Positions 7,658 to 16,857 of a DNA stretch of 64,000 nucleotides are shown in pieces. The notes under the pieces were generated by a model. That model saw only the letters and a program-made list of their open reading frames with translations. It ran no database searches and was not told the DNA's origin. The stretch covers positions 55,903-119,902 of the forward strand of contig CAKRJP010000008.1 of assembly GCA_934351835.1 (NCBI GenBank), given 5' to 3'. Within the stretch, counting starts at the first letter, position 1. Every line of letters begins with the position of its first letter. The translations under genes and the position numbers were made by a program. This stretch comes from an uncultured Lachnospiraceae bacterium (GTDB lineage Bacteria; Bacillota; Clostridia; Lachnospirales; Lachnospiraceae).

Positions 7658-9328
7658 ATGAAGGCAGAAAAATTTTACGAAGTTCATGTGGAAAATGAAA
7701 CTCGACAGTATGCGGAAGGTACAACATATCGTCAGATTGCGGAAGAATTTCAGGACAGATATCCCTATGACATTGTACTGGTGTATGTGAATGGAAAGTT
7801 AAGAGAACTTCAGCATACTGTAACATCCGACTGTACGATCAGATTTGAGACTACAGCGGACAATGCAGGACATAAGACTTATTCCAGAAGCTTAAGCCTT
7901 TTGATGGTGAAGGCGGTTTATGATGTGTCGGCACATAAGAATATTGATCGTGTAAGAATTCATTATTCGGTAAGTAAAGGCCTTTACTGTACGGTGGAAG
8001 GAAAAGTGACAGTAGACCAGGCGTTTTTGGACAAAGTTGAGGAACGTATGCGGGAACTGGTAGAACGCGATATGCCGATCCGAAAACGTTCGGTGAATAC
8101 GGATGATGCCATAGCCATGTTTGAGAAACATGGAATGTACGATAAAGAACGTCTGTTTCGGTACCGCCGGGTATCTAGCGTGAACATTTACAGTATTAAT
8201 GAATTTGAAGATTATTTTTATGGATATATGGTGCCAAGTGCCGGTTATCTGAAATATTTTAAGCTTTACTTATATGATGAGGGATTCGTTATGCAGATGC
8301 CATCGGAGAAGAATCCGGATGTTGTTCCGCCGTTTGAGCCACAGTACAAGTTGTTCCGGGTATTGAAAGAATCTACGGCATGGGGTGATCAGCAAGGGAT
8401 CGATACGGTAGGTGCGTTGAATGATATGGTGACCAGTGGAAAGGCACAGGAACTGGTGTTGGTACAGGAGGCAATGCAGGAGAAGAAAATTGCGGATATC
8501 GCAGAACTGATCGCCAAAAGACCGGAAGTAAAGTTTGTGTTGATTGCAGGACCGTCATCTTCAGGAAAGACAACATTTTCTCATCGACTGTCGGTACAGC
8601 TTCAGGCAAATGGTCTGCATCCGCATCCGATCACGGTGGATAATTACTTCAAGGAGCGCGAAGAGACGCCGAGGGATGAAAGTGGCGACTATGACTTTGA
8701 GTCGCTGCGTGCGGTGGATGTAGAACTTTTCAACAAACAGATGAATGAACTGTTAGAGGGAAAAGAAGTCATCCTGCCGAAGTTTAATTTCATCACGGGA
8801 CATAAAGAGTACATCGGTCAGCCGAAGAAATTAGGCGAAGATGATGTATTGGTGATTGAGGGAATCCACTGCCTGAATCCGGAACTTACCAAGAGTCTTG
8901 CAGATAAGAATAAATACAAGGTATATATCAGCGCTCTGACGCAGCTTAATATTGATGAACATAACAGAATTCCGACGACGGATGGAAGATTACTTAGAAG
9001 AATCGTCCGTGACGCAAGGACAAGAGGTGCATCCGCAAAACGAACAATCGAGATGTGGCCGTCTGTAAGAAGAGGAGAGGAATCTAACATCTTCCCATAT
9101 CAAGAAGAAGCAGATGTGATGTTCAATTCGGCATTGATCTATGAACTGGCGGTGTTAAAACCATATGTGGAGGCAGAACTGTTTGGCATCAGCAAGGAAT
9201 GTCCGGAATATGTAGAGGCAAAACGACTGCTGAAATTCTTAGATTATTTTGTGGGAATCAGCAGCGAGAATGTACCGGCCAATTCCCTGCTCAGAGAATT
9301 TATAGGCGGCGGTTGTTTTAAAGTATAA
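7658..9328 (+). CDS. Nucleoside kinase with threonyl-tRNA-synthetase-like N-terminal region
   Basis: 556 aa. The C-terminal half is a uridine kinase/phosphoribulokinase-type kinase with P-loop GPSSSGKTTFS (298-308), a TVDNYFKEREETP segment and a VIEGIHCLNPEL strand. The first ~60 residues look like a TGS/ubiquitin-like module, and the following ~130 resemble the second additional domain of threonyl-tRNA synthetase. This domain mix is known in Clostridia and Bacteroidetes proteins annotated as nucleoside kinases; the role of the synthetase-like part is unknown. It is the last gene of the rpoD cluster and is closed by a strong bidirectional terminator at 9343. Confidence 0.85.
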   Translation: MKAEKFYEVHVENETRQYAEGTTYRQIAEEFQDRYPYDIVLVYVNGKLRELQHTVTSDCTIRFETTADNAGHKTYSRSLSLLMVKAVYDVSAHKNIDRVRIHYSVSKGLYCTVEGKVTVDQAFLDKVEERMRELVERDMPIRKRSVNTDDAIAMFEKHGMYDKERLFRYRRVSSVNIYSINEFEDYFYGYMVPSAGYLKYFKLYLYDEGFVMQMPSEKNPDVVPPFEPQYKLFRVLKESTAWGDQQGIDTVGALNDMVTSGKAQELVLVQEAMQEKKIADIAELIAKRPEVKFVLIAGPSSSGKTTFSHRLSVQLQANGLHPHPITVDNYFKEREETPRDESGDYDFESLRAVDVELFNKQMNELLEGKEVILPKFNFITGHKEYIGQPKKLGEDDVLVIEGIHCLNPELTKSLADKNKYKVYISALTQLNIDEHNRIPTTDGRLLRRIVRDARTRGASAKRTIEMWPSVRRGEESNIFPYQEEADVMFNSALIYELAVLKPYVEAELFGISKECPEYVEAKRLLKFLDYFVGISSENVPANSLLREFIGGGCFKV

Positions 9329-9342
9329 CAAGGGAAATAAAG

Positions 9343-9408
9343 AAGACGCAGTATTCGCATGTCTCTGTGAGATGACTCTTAGGATGCCATGCAAATACCG
9401 CGTCTTTT
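9343..9408. terminator. Bidirectional terminator between nucleoside kinase and pot operon
   Basis: An imperfect long stem pairs AAGACGCAGTATT-CGCATG with CATGC-AATACCGCGTCTT. It ends in TTTT on the + strand and in a T-rich tract on the - strand. It separates two convergent genes. Confidence 0.85.
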
Positions 9409-9425
9409 ATAATGCCTGCTATTAT

Positions 9426-11309
9426 TTATTTTGATTTAATCTCACGCCAGAGTTCATTGTAAATGGCGTCATTTTTTTCACCCAGATACTGGAGAGTTTC
9501 GCAATTTTCAAGCTCGCTTGCATCAGGGAATGCAATTTTACTATCTCGGTATTTTGAATCTAATAATTCTCTTCCGGCTTTATTAGGGATAGAATAAGTA
9601 ATATATTCAAAATTCATTTTTGCAATATCCGGTCTGCATAAGAAGTTGATAAATTTCTCGGCGTTTTCCTTATTCTTAGCATTTTTTGGAATGACCATGG
9701 AGTCGATCCAGATATTGGAACCTTCTTTTGGGATCACATATTCCAGATTCGGATTCTCCTCCTGGCAGGTCAAAGCTTCACCGGAGTAGATTACGCCGAT
9801 AGCAGCCTCGTTTCCGATCATTTTGTCACGTACCTGATCCACAACATAAGCCTGTACCAGAGGTTTCTGCTCTAATAAGAGTTCTTTGGCATCTTCAAGT
9901 TCATCAAGGTCTGTGGAGTTTAAAGAATATCCAAGGTATTTCAATGTTACACCGAAAGCATCACGGACGCTGTCCTGCATCAGAATATTGTCTTTGTACT
10001 TTTCATCCCAGAGAACTCCCCAGCTGTCGATTGGTTCGTCGACCATTGTCTTATTATAAAGAATACCGACGGTTCCCCACAGATAAGGGATGGAATATTT
10101 ATTCTCATTATCAAACTGTTTGGACTGCTCCATGTAAGTAGGGTCAATGTTTTTGACATTAGGAACATTCTTAAAATCAATCTCTGCCAGAAGATCATTT
10201 TCAATCATGCGCTGAATCATATAGTCTGATGGAAAAACAACATCGTAGGAGATTGCTCCGGACTGGATCTTTGGATACATGATTTCATTTGTTTCGTATT
10301 CTTCATAGACAACATCAATCCCAGTTTCTTCTTCGAAGATATTGATAACTTCAGGATCCATATACTCGCCCCAGTTGTAGACAACTACCTGTTCATTTCC
10401 GGAGTGCGTCATTGCACGGAAACCATAGAAAATACCGCCGCCCACGATTGCAAGTACGATAAATGCAGGAATGATCTTGTTCATGATTACTTTCTGCAGA
10501 CTGTGAGTCTTTCCCTTGGAATCTTTGACCATAATTTTAGCAGAAGATTCGTCAGGTGTATGGTTGACCAACAGGAGAAGTACCATTACCGTTACAAACA
10601 TCAATGTTGACAGTGCATACATGGAAGGATTGATACCTTTTCGCACTTCACTGTAAATTTTGGTGGAAAGTGTATCAATTCCGGGACCCTTTGTAAAGTG
10701 CGTGATAATAAAGTCATCCAGTGACATGGTAAATGCCAGAAGAAATCCAGAAGAAATTCCAGGAAGGATATCTGGAAAAATGACTTTGTAAAAGGCATAT
10801 ATAGGTGAAGCACCAAGGTCCATGGCTGCTTCGTAGGCACTGCGGTTGGTTTGTTTCAGCTTTGGTGTAACACTCAGGATTACATACGGTATATTGAAAG
10901 TAATATGTGCAATCAGTATTGTAGAAAATCCAAGGGAAAATCTACAGGCGATAAATAAAAGCATCAGCGAGATACCTGTTACGATATCTGCATTTAACAT
11001 AGGAATGTTCGTGATTCCCATCATTGTAGTGCGGAATTTTTTGTTTAATGCCTGAAGTCCGATGGCAGCTGCGGTTCCCAGAACCGTAGCGATCAATGCC
11101 GACAAAAGAGCAATGATCAGTGTCGAGTAGAGGGCATTCATAATATCATCGTTCTTAAAAAGATTTGCATACCATTTTAAGGTGAATCCACCCCACTTAG
11201 AACGAGATTTTGATGAATTGAATGAAAGCACCATCAAGGTAACGATGGGAGAGTAAAGTAATATAAAAATCAGTATTAAGTAAAAACGTTGTGCAAATTT
11301 CTTGATCAA
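9426..11309 (-). CDS. PotC-PotD fusion: spermidine/putrescine ABC permease joined to its substrate-binding protein
   Basis: 627 aa. Residues 1-255 are a PotC-type permease with several membrane segments and the EAA loop EAAMDLGASPIYAFYKVIFP (160-179). A linker, an extra membrane segment (about 279-297) and a PotD-type periplasmic-binding domain (from about 307, VVVYNWGEYMDPEVINIFEEETG) follow. The binding protein is therefore tethered to the outer face of the membrane instead of being a lipoprotein. Such fusions occur in some Firmicutes. The start overlaps the potB stop by 4 bp, indicating coupled translation. Polyamine specificity is inferred from family and operon. Confidence 0.92.
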   Translation of the reverse strand: MIKKFAQRFYLILIFILLYSPIVTLMVLSFNSSKSRSKWGGFTLKWYANLFKNDDIMNALYSTLIIALLSALIATVLGTAAAIGLQALNKKFRTTMMGITNIPMLNADIVTGISLMLLFIACRFSLGFSTILIAHITFNIPYVILSVTPKLKQTNRSAYEAAMDLGASPIYAFYKVIFPDILPGISSGFLLAFTMSLDDFIITHFTKGPGIDTLSTKIYSEVRKGINPSMYALSTLMFVTVMVLLLLVNHTPDESSAKIMVKDSKGKTHSLQKVIMNKIIPAFIVLAIVGGGIFYGFRAMTHSGNEQVVVYNWGEYMDPEVINIFEEETGIDVVYEEYETNEIMYPKIQSGAISYDVVFPSDYMIQRMIENDLLAEIDFKNVPNVKNIDPTYMEQSKQFDNENKYSIPYLWGTVGILYNKTMVDEPIDSWGVLWDEKYKDNILMQDSVRDAFGVTLKYLGYSLNSTDLDELEDAKELLLEQKPLVQAYVVDQVRDKMIGNEAAIGVIYSGEALTCQEENPNLEYVIPKEGSNIWIDSMVIPKNAKNKENAEKFINFLCRPDIAKMNFEYITYSIPNKAGRELLDSKYRDSKIAFPDASELENCETLQYLGEKNDAIYNELWREIKSK

Positions 11310-12136
11310 AATGCTGTGCCCTCCCCATTTTTATCGTATTTGGCAATTAGTGCCATGCTGATAATGATAAAGATCATTAATACCAGGGAAAGACCGCTTC
11401 CGGTGTTCCAGTTGCTTCCCTGTTTGAATTCCTGCTCAATTACGTTACCGATCAGGAGAATCTTGCTTCCACCCAAAAGTTCAGAAATGACGAACGTTGT
11501 CAGTGCAGGAACGAATACCATTGTGATTCCGCTGATAATGCCAGGAACACTTAACGGAAGAATAATGCGGAGAAATGTCTGTACATTATTTGCTCCCAGA
11601 TCTCTGGCTGCGTTGATGATATTTTTGTCCATTTTCGAAAGAACATTATAAAGCGGCAGCACCATAAACGGAAGAAAGTCGTAGACCATACCAAGTACGA
11701 TAGCATAAGGCGTATTAATGATGTTTAAATTCGGTAAATGGAAGAAGTTTAAAATCATATTAATAACACCGTTTTTTTCCAGGAGATTCTGCCATGCAAT
11801 AATTCGGAGCAGTGAGTTCATCCACATAGGAAGGATGAAGATCAGTACAACGAAACTGGACTGGTTTACGCCCAGAGTGGTAAGTATCATAGCAAGTGGG
11901 TAGGCCAGGATCAGGCAGATCACTGTGCTTAAAAATGCTAAAAGCAGTGCCAACCCCAGGGCTTTTAGGTTTTCCTGTGTTGTGATTTTTGCAATATTTA
12001 ATAAGGTAAAATGACCTTCTCCGTCAGTCAGTCCATAATAAAAGATCATGATCAGTGGAATGATGATAAAAGCAGCAGACCAGAACATATATGGACCGGC
12101 TAACATTTGTTTGAATAATCGGGATCTATTCTTCAA
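11306..12136 (-). CDS. potB: Spermidine/putrescine ABC transporter permease PotB
   Basis: 276 aa with about six membrane segments and an EAA loop (AARDLGANNVQTFLRIILPLSVPG) that docks on PotA. It pairs with the PotC part of the fused protein to form the channel. It overlaps both neighbours: its start lies inside the end of potA by 11 bp and its stop overlaps the next start by 4 bp. The operon therefore seems tightly coupled. Confidence 0.93.
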   Translation of the reverse strand: MKNRSRLFKQMLAGPYMFWSAAFIIIPLIMIFYYGLTDGEGHFTLLNIAKITTQENLKALGLALLLAFLSTVICLILAYPLAMILTTLGVNQSSFVVLIFILPMWMNSLLRIIAWQNLLEKNGVINMILNFFHLPNLNIINTPYAIVLGMVYDFLPFMVLPLYNVLSKMDKNIINAARDLGANNVQTFLRIILPLSVPGIISGITMVFVPALTTFVISELLGGSKILLIGNVIEQEFKQGSNWNTGSGLSLVLMIFIIISMALIAKYDKNGEGTAF

Positions 12137-13199
12137 TGCTTACAGCCTCCTCGTCCTCTGATTCTGGTTTGCTCATGATCTGGATGTCAAAAGGATCCAC
12201 CCAGATACCGACTTCAGTGCCGACAGGAACCATATCCGTACTGTGTACCAGCCATTCATAATTATTTGCAATGACTTCCATCTCGTAATGAACACCTTTA
12301 AAAATAAGGTTGGTTACAACACCGGTAATGATTCCTTTTTTTGGTTTGACAAGATCAATATCTTCCGGACGGATTACTGCGTCCACCGGCTGATTATTTC
12401 CAAATCCGGTATCGACACATTCGAATTCTGCACCGAGAATACGGACCAGCTTGTCTTTGACCATAGTAGCAGGAAGAATGTTGCTGTCTCCGATAAAATC
12501 TGCAACGAAGGCATTTTCAGGTTCATTGTAGATATCCTCAGGAGTACCGATCTGCTGGATATATCCCTGATTCATGACAACGATCGTATCGGACATGGTC
12601 AGAGCTTCCTCCTGATCATGTGTAACGTAAATAAAAGTAATTCCTAATTCATTTTTCAGGCGAATCAGCTCATATTGCATATCCTGGCGCATCTTAAGAT
12701 CCAGCGCACCGAGAGGCTCATCCAAAAGCAGGACCTTTGGCTCATTTACGATTGCGCGGGCGATGGCGATACGCTGTTGCTGCCCACCACTTAAAGAATC
12801 TGGTGTACGGTTTTCAAAACCTTCCAGATTAACCAGTTTCAGAGCATATTTAATCTTATCATTAATATAAGACTGGGTTTTTCCTTTGATCTTCAGTCCA
12901 AAAGCAATGTTCTCAGAGATGCTCATGTTTGGAAATAGAGCATATTTCTGGAATACAGTATTCAGTTGTCTTTTATTAGGAGCAAGATTGGTAATATCCT
13001 GGCCATCAAAAATGACACGCCCGTTATCCGGCGTCTCAAAGCCTCCGATGATACGGAGCAGAGTGGTTTTTCCGCATCCGCTGGGACCGAGTAAGGTCAG
13101 AAATTCGTTCTCACGGACATAAAGGTTTAATTCGTCCAGAACCAGATTGTCTCCATAAGATTTTGCTACATCAACGATATCAATTAATTTGTTAGGCAT
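12126..13199 (-). CDS. potA: Spermidine/putrescine ABC transporter ATP-binding protein PotA
   Basis: 357 aa. Walker A GPSGCGKTTLLR, signature LSGGQQQRIAIARA, Walker B VLLLDEPLGALD and the switch His (YVTHDQEEALTMSD) are all present. A C-terminal TOBE-like regulatory domain follows (from about residue 240). It powers the transporter made with PotB and the PotC-PotD fusion. AGGAGG precedes the ATG. It starts 33 bp after the XRE-cupin gene in the same direction, so that regulator is probably the first gene of the operon. Confidence 0.95.
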   Translation of the reverse strand: MPNKLIDIVDVAKSYGDNLVLDELNLYVRENEFLTLLGPSGCGKTTLLRIIGGFETPDNGRVIFDGQDITNLAPNKRQLNTVFQKYALFPNMSISENIAFGLKIKGKTQSYINDKIKYALKLVNLEGFENRTPDSLSGGQQQRIAIARAIVNEPKVLLLDEPLGALDLKMRQDMQYELIRLKNELGITFIYVTHDQEEALTMSDTIVVMNQGYIQQIGTPEDIYNEPENAFVADFIGDSNILPATMVKDKLVRILGAEFECVDTGFGNNQPVDAVIRPEDIDLVKPKKGIITGVVTNLIFKGVHYEMEVIANNYEWLVHSTDMVPVGTEVGIWVDPFDIQIMSKPESEDEEAVSIEE

Positions 13200-13232
13200 G
13201 TTATTCCTCCTGTAATGAATGATTAGAATCTT

Positions 13233-13769
13233 TTAAAAACTAGGCGGAGTGCTGACCCAGATCAACATAGCTCCGGAAGCGCCGGCCTCCAGATAGTGTT
13301 CGGAGTGAGGCGTGAGATAAAAAGATTCCCCTTTTTTGGCAGTGTATATTTTATTTCCAATGTGAATTTTGACGGAACCTTTAAGGATATAACCAAATTC
13401 CTCTCCCTCATGAGGAACATCTCGGCAGGTAAGCCCACCGGGGTCCAGCGTCAGCCGGATGGGTTCCATCATATTTTTCTGGGCGTTGGGAATGATCCAT
13501 TCTGTCAGGCTCTTTAATTCAGAGTCTTTCTTTTCAAAGTAATCTTCATAATGAAAAACCACCTGTTCTTCGGGTTCTTCACTGAAAAACTCGTTGATCG
13601 TAGTGCCAAGGCACTGCAGGATATCCATCAGTGTTGCGATGGAAGGGGAAGTGATATCACGTTCGAGCTGAGAAATAAATCCTTTGGATAATTCTGCCCG
13701 GTCCGCAAGTTCTTCCTGGGTGAGACCTTTGGCGACTCGTAATTCTTTTAATTTTTGTCCGATTTCCAT
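13233..13769 (-). CDS. XRE-family regulator with cupin domain (PuuR-like)
   Basis: 178 aa. The N-terminal XRE helix-turn-helix is at residues 1-60 (LRVAKGLTQEELADRAELSKGFISQLERD). A C-terminal single cupin domain follows (about 105-175: HEGEEFGYILKGSVKIHIG). The layout matches PuuR-type regulators of polyamine genes. As the likely first gene of the pot operon, it may sense a polyamine through the cupin barrel and control uptake. That role is inferred from position and architecture. An 18-bp palindrome in its promoter region (13810-13827) is a candidate binding site. Confidence 0.88.
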   Translation of the reverse strand: MEIGQKLKELRVAKGLTQEELADRAELSKGFISQLERDITSPSIATLMDILQCLGTTINEFFSEEPEEQVVFHYEDYFEKKDSELKSLTEWIIPNAQKNMMEPIRLTLDPGGLTCRDVPHEGEEFGYILKGSVKIHIGNKIYTAKKGESFYLTPHSEHYLEAGASGAMLIWVSTPPSF

Positions 13770-13809
13770 TGAAAACTCCTATTCGTTAATCTATATCAGT
13801 GTAAATACA

Positions 13810-13827
13810 AAACTGAACAAAAAGTTT
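13810..13827. promoter_or_regulatory. Palindrome at the pot-operon promoter, candidate operator
   Basis: AAACT (13810-13814) and AGTTT (13823-13827) flank an 8-bp centre. Read on the - strand it touches a plausible -35 (TTGTTC), which is followed after 17 bp by GATATA. Binding here would block transcription of the XRE-cupin/pot operon. Assignment to that regulator is inference. Confidence 0.4.
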
Positions 13828-13884
13828 AGTATTTCTTAACTTGGAACACAAGGAACATTATACAGCAAATATGTAAAATTGCAA

Positions 13885-13921
13885 TAAAAAACAACGCATT
13901 ATCTTGTAAAATAATGCGTTG
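13885..13921 (-). terminator. Terminator of aroC
   Basis: Perfect 11-bp stem CAACGCATTAT / ATAATGCGTTG with an 8-nt loop. On the - strand it is followed by seven T (13891-13885). It lies 18 nt beyond the aroC stop. Confidence 0.9.
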
Positions 13922-13938
13922 CGGTGTCTTTGTATAAA

Positions 13939-15036
13939 TTAACGATAGAAATCAATCAGGCGGTCCATACGGGCAGACATGTTTGTAAATAAAAGATCCA
14001 CTAAAGTAATAGCTGTCATAGATTCTACAACAACAACTGCGCGGGGAACGATTACCGGGTCATGTCGTCCTTTGATCTGGATAGACGTTGGTTCATGACT
14101 TTGGGTGATCGTCTCCTGCATAGAAGCAATAGAAGGTGTCGGTTTGACAGCAGCCCGCAGGATGATCGGACTTCCATCGCTCATTCCGCCGAGGATACCG
14201 CCGGCGTGATTTGTTTTTTTTGTGACTTTACCATTCTCCAGGGTAAAGTCATCGTTATTTGTACTTCCATTAGCAACAGAAACCCCGAATCCATCCCCGA
14301 TTTCAAATCCTTTGACAGCACCGATTGACATGATGGAAGCAGCAAGGCGAGCATCCAGCTTGTTAAATACAGGATCACCGATACCAGTAGGCATTCCGGT
14401 TACGATACATTCGATGATACCGCCGGAAGAATCCTGTTTTTCCATGCAACGATCCAGATATGCAGATGCTTTCTCGGCGTATACGTTGTTTGGCATATAT
14501 AGTTTGTTCTCGTTGATCTGTTCATAATGATAGTCTTCTTCCGGAATGACAATGTCACCGATAGATTTTGTATAGGCAGATACAGAAATGCCGAGTTCCT
14601 TTAATATTAAAGAAGCAATTGCTCCGGCTGCTACACGGCCGATGGTTTCGCGACCGGAGGAACGACCACCGCCACGGTAATCTCTGAAACCATATTTCTC
14701 ATCAAATGTATAATCGGCATGTCCCGGTCTGTAATAGTTTTTGATATCGCTGTAATCTTTGGAACGTTGGTTCTGGTTGTACACAATCAGAGAAATAGGA
14801 GTACCTGTGGTACGTCCTTCGAAAACTCCGGATAGAATCTCTACTTGGTCAGCTTCTTTTCTGGGAGTTGTGAAACGGCTCTGACCAGGTTTCCTTCTAT
14901 TTAAAAAAGTTTGTATATCCTCTGCGGAAAGTGAAAGCCCGGCAGGACATCCGTCAACTGTTACGCCGATGGCAGAACCGTGGGATTCTCCCCAGGTAGT
15001 AATCGAATATAAAGTTCCATATGTTGATCCTGACAT
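13939..15036 (-). CDS. aroC: Chorismate synthase AroC
   Basis: 365 aa. Family signatures are visible: WGESHGSAIGVTVDGCPAG near the N-terminus, the RPGHADYTF segment, RGGGRSSGRETIGRVAAGAIA in the middle and GRHDPVIVPRAVVVVESM near the end. The enzyme converts EPSP to chorismate using reduced FMN, the last common step to the aromatic amino acids; pheA at 40894 uses the product. It is a single-gene transcript with its own promoter (15079-15107) and terminator. The ATG follows GAGGGG. Confidence 0.97.
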   Translation of the reverse strand: MSGSTYGTLYSITTWGESHGSAIGVTVDGCPAGLSLSAEDIQTFLNRRKPGQSRFTTPRKEADQVEILSGVFEGRTTGTPISLIVYNQNQRSKDYSDIKNYYRPGHADYTFDEKYGFRDYRGGGRSSGRETIGRVAAGAIASLILKELGISVSAYTKSIGDIVIPEEDYHYEQINENKLYMPNNVYAEKASAYLDRCMEKQDSSGGIIECIVTGMPTGIGDPVFNKLDARLAASIMSIGAVKGFEIGDGFGVSVANGSTNNDDFTLENGKVTKKTNHAGGILGGMSDGSPIILRAAVKPTPSIASMQETITQSHEPTSIQIKGRHDPVIVPRAVVVVESMTAITLVDLLFTNMSARMDRLIDFYR

Positions 15037-15078
15037 AAAAAAGTCCCCTCTTGTATTATAATGATATTCAATATATTT

Positions 15079-15107
15079 ATTATATTAGATTAGGAAGAAA
15101 TCAGCAA
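15079..15107 (-). promoter_or_regulatory. Promoter of aroC
   Basis: On the - strand, TTGCTG (complement of 15102-15107), a 17-bp spacer and a perfect TATAAT (complement of 15079-15084). It lies about 45 bp upstream of the aroC start codon. The region 15037-15268 separates two divergent genes and also holds a TATAAT at about 15189 that may serve the transpeptidase gene. Confidence 0.75.
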
Positions 15108-15268
15108 TTGTTAATTTTGTTAATAAACAAGGGGAAAAATGTGACCAAAAATTAATATTTTCCCTCTGTACTTTTAGAAATAAGCATATTATAATATATA
15201 AGCATAAATTTGTGGTTAGATGAAATTTAGAATGAGTTTAGAATTTATTTATGTCAGGGAGTTTAAAA

Positions 15269-16792
15269 ATGAGCGAATTGGACAAAAAGAAGAGTAAAGT
15301 AGAGAAGGAAAAAAAGCCTGAGGAAAAAAAACACGAGGAGAAAAAGCCCGAGAAAAATCACCGAGGACGCAGAACAAAGCATAAAAAAGGCAGTGGGATC
15401 GGCAAAAAAGTGGCAATTGTATTTGCAGGTATTGTTGGTGTTCTGGTCATTGCTTATATTGGTTTAGGGGTTTATTTTGGAAATCATTTTGTATTTAATA
15501 CAATAATCAATGGTACGGATTATTCAATGTCGAGTGCAAGTGCTGTAGAAGCTGATATGAAAGAAAAGGTCAATGATTATGTGCTGACGCTGAAAGAATC
15601 AGATGGCGCTACAGAAGAACTTAAGGGGACTGATATCGGTGTTTCTTACAAATCTGATAACGAAGTGACAGACCTTTTGAAAAAGCAGAATAACTGGCTG
15701 TGGATTACTTCGTTATGGGAGAAGAATGAGATTGAGACAAATATTGGTGTAACTTATGATGACAATGCATTGAATGAGTCCATTCAGAGTTTGAATTGTA
15801 TGTCGGAAGAGGGCAAAATTGCTTCAGAGAATGCCAAACCGGTATTTAAAGATGGTAAATACGAAATTCAGGCAGAAGTTATAGGAACGCAGATTAATGC
15901 TGATAAATTTAAAGAGCAGGTAGCAAAAGCAATTGATGGTTTTCAGGCAGAATTGGATCTGAAAAAGACAGGATGCTATAATGATCCAAAATATATGTCA
16001 GATTCTAAGGAAGTAAAAGACGCAGTAGATGCAATGAATAATTATCTGAAAGCGAAGGTTACTTATGATTTTAACCCACATACAGAAGTAGTGGACGCTG
16101 CGAAGATTTCTGAATGGCTGAGTGTAGATGATAATATGAAGGTTACTTTCAATGAAGCGGCTGTGGGTGATTACGTGATGGCACTTGCAGATAAGTACAA
16201 CACAATCGGAAGCACAAGAACGATCACATCCGGTTCGGGAGCAGCAATTTCTGTGAGTGGTGGAGAATTTGGATGGCAGATAGATCAGGAATCCGAGACG
16301 GCAATGCTGATTGATAATATTAAGAAAGGCGAGACTGTTACAAGAGAGCCGGAGTATTATAGCCGTGGTAAGACTCATGAAGATGGCAATGATATCGGGT
16401 CAACGTTTGCAGAAGTGGATCTGACGAATCAGGTGATGTACTATATTAAAGACGGACAGGTGGCTATGAAGGCAAATGTAGTAACCGGTAATCCAAATAC
16501 AAACCATGGAACACCGGCAGGTGTACATTTTATCCTATATAAAGAATCACCATCGATTCTCCGTGGAGACCGTCAGACAAGTGGTGAGTACGAGTGGGAG
16601 ACAAAAGTACAGTTCTGGATGCCGTTCACCAGTGACGGATGTGGATTCCATGATGCAACATGGCAGCCAACGTTTGGTGGTGATCGTTATCTGACCAATG
16701 GTTCACACGGATGTGTGAATATGTCTTATAATGAGGCAGAGCAGTTGTACAATATGATTCAGACGGGCGATCCGGTTGTTGTACATAACTAA
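15269..16792 (+). CDS. L,D-transpeptidase (YkuD family) with peptidoglycan-binding domain
   Basis: 507 aa from the ATG at 15269, which AGGGAG precedes; an in-frame ATG at 15251 lacks a ribosome site. A lysine- and glutamate-rich cytoplasmic tail (1-46) leads into one membrane segment (48-70). A long extracellular part with PG_binding_4-type sequence follows, then a YkuD domain ending in SHGCVNMS with catalytic Cys482 and His480. It is expected to make 3-3 peptidoglycan cross-links, which resist penicillin-type inhibitors. It stands alone, divergent from aroC and 65 bp before tgt. Confidence 0.92.
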   Translation: MSELDKKKSKVEKEKKPEEKKHEEKKPEKNHRGRRTKHKKGSGIGKKVAIVFAGIVGVLVIAYIGLGVYFGNHFVFNTIINGTDYSMSSASAVEADMKEKVNDYVLTLKESDGATEELKGTDIGVSYKSDNEVTDLLKKQNNWLWITSLWEKNEIETNIGVTYDDNALNESIQSLNCMSEEGKIASENAKPVFKDGKYEIQAEVIGTQINADKFKEQVAKAIDGFQAELDLKKTGCYNDPKYMSDSKEVKDAVDAMNNYLKAKVTYDFNPHTEVVDAAKISEWLSVDDNMKVTFNEAAVGDYVMALADKYNTIGSTRTITSGSGAAISVSGGEFGWQIDQESETAMLIDNIKKGETVTREPEYYSRGKTHEDGNDIGSTFAEVDLTNQVMYYIKDGQVAMKANVVTGNPNTNHGTPAGVHFILYKESPSILRGDRQTSGEYEWETKVQFWMPFTSDGCGFHDATWQPTFGGDRYLTNGSHGCVNMSYNEAEQLYNMIQTGDPVVVHN

Positions 16793-16857
16793 AAGACTGA
16801 CATTAATGTTATCAATAGAAATATAAAGAAGTAATCAAAAGAAATGGAGAAAAGATC

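Noticed and set aside
9944..10610. Open frames on the + strand opposite the potC-potD fusion
   Set aside because: Low-quality shadows with no ribosome sites. The - strand has continuous permease and binding-protein motifs.
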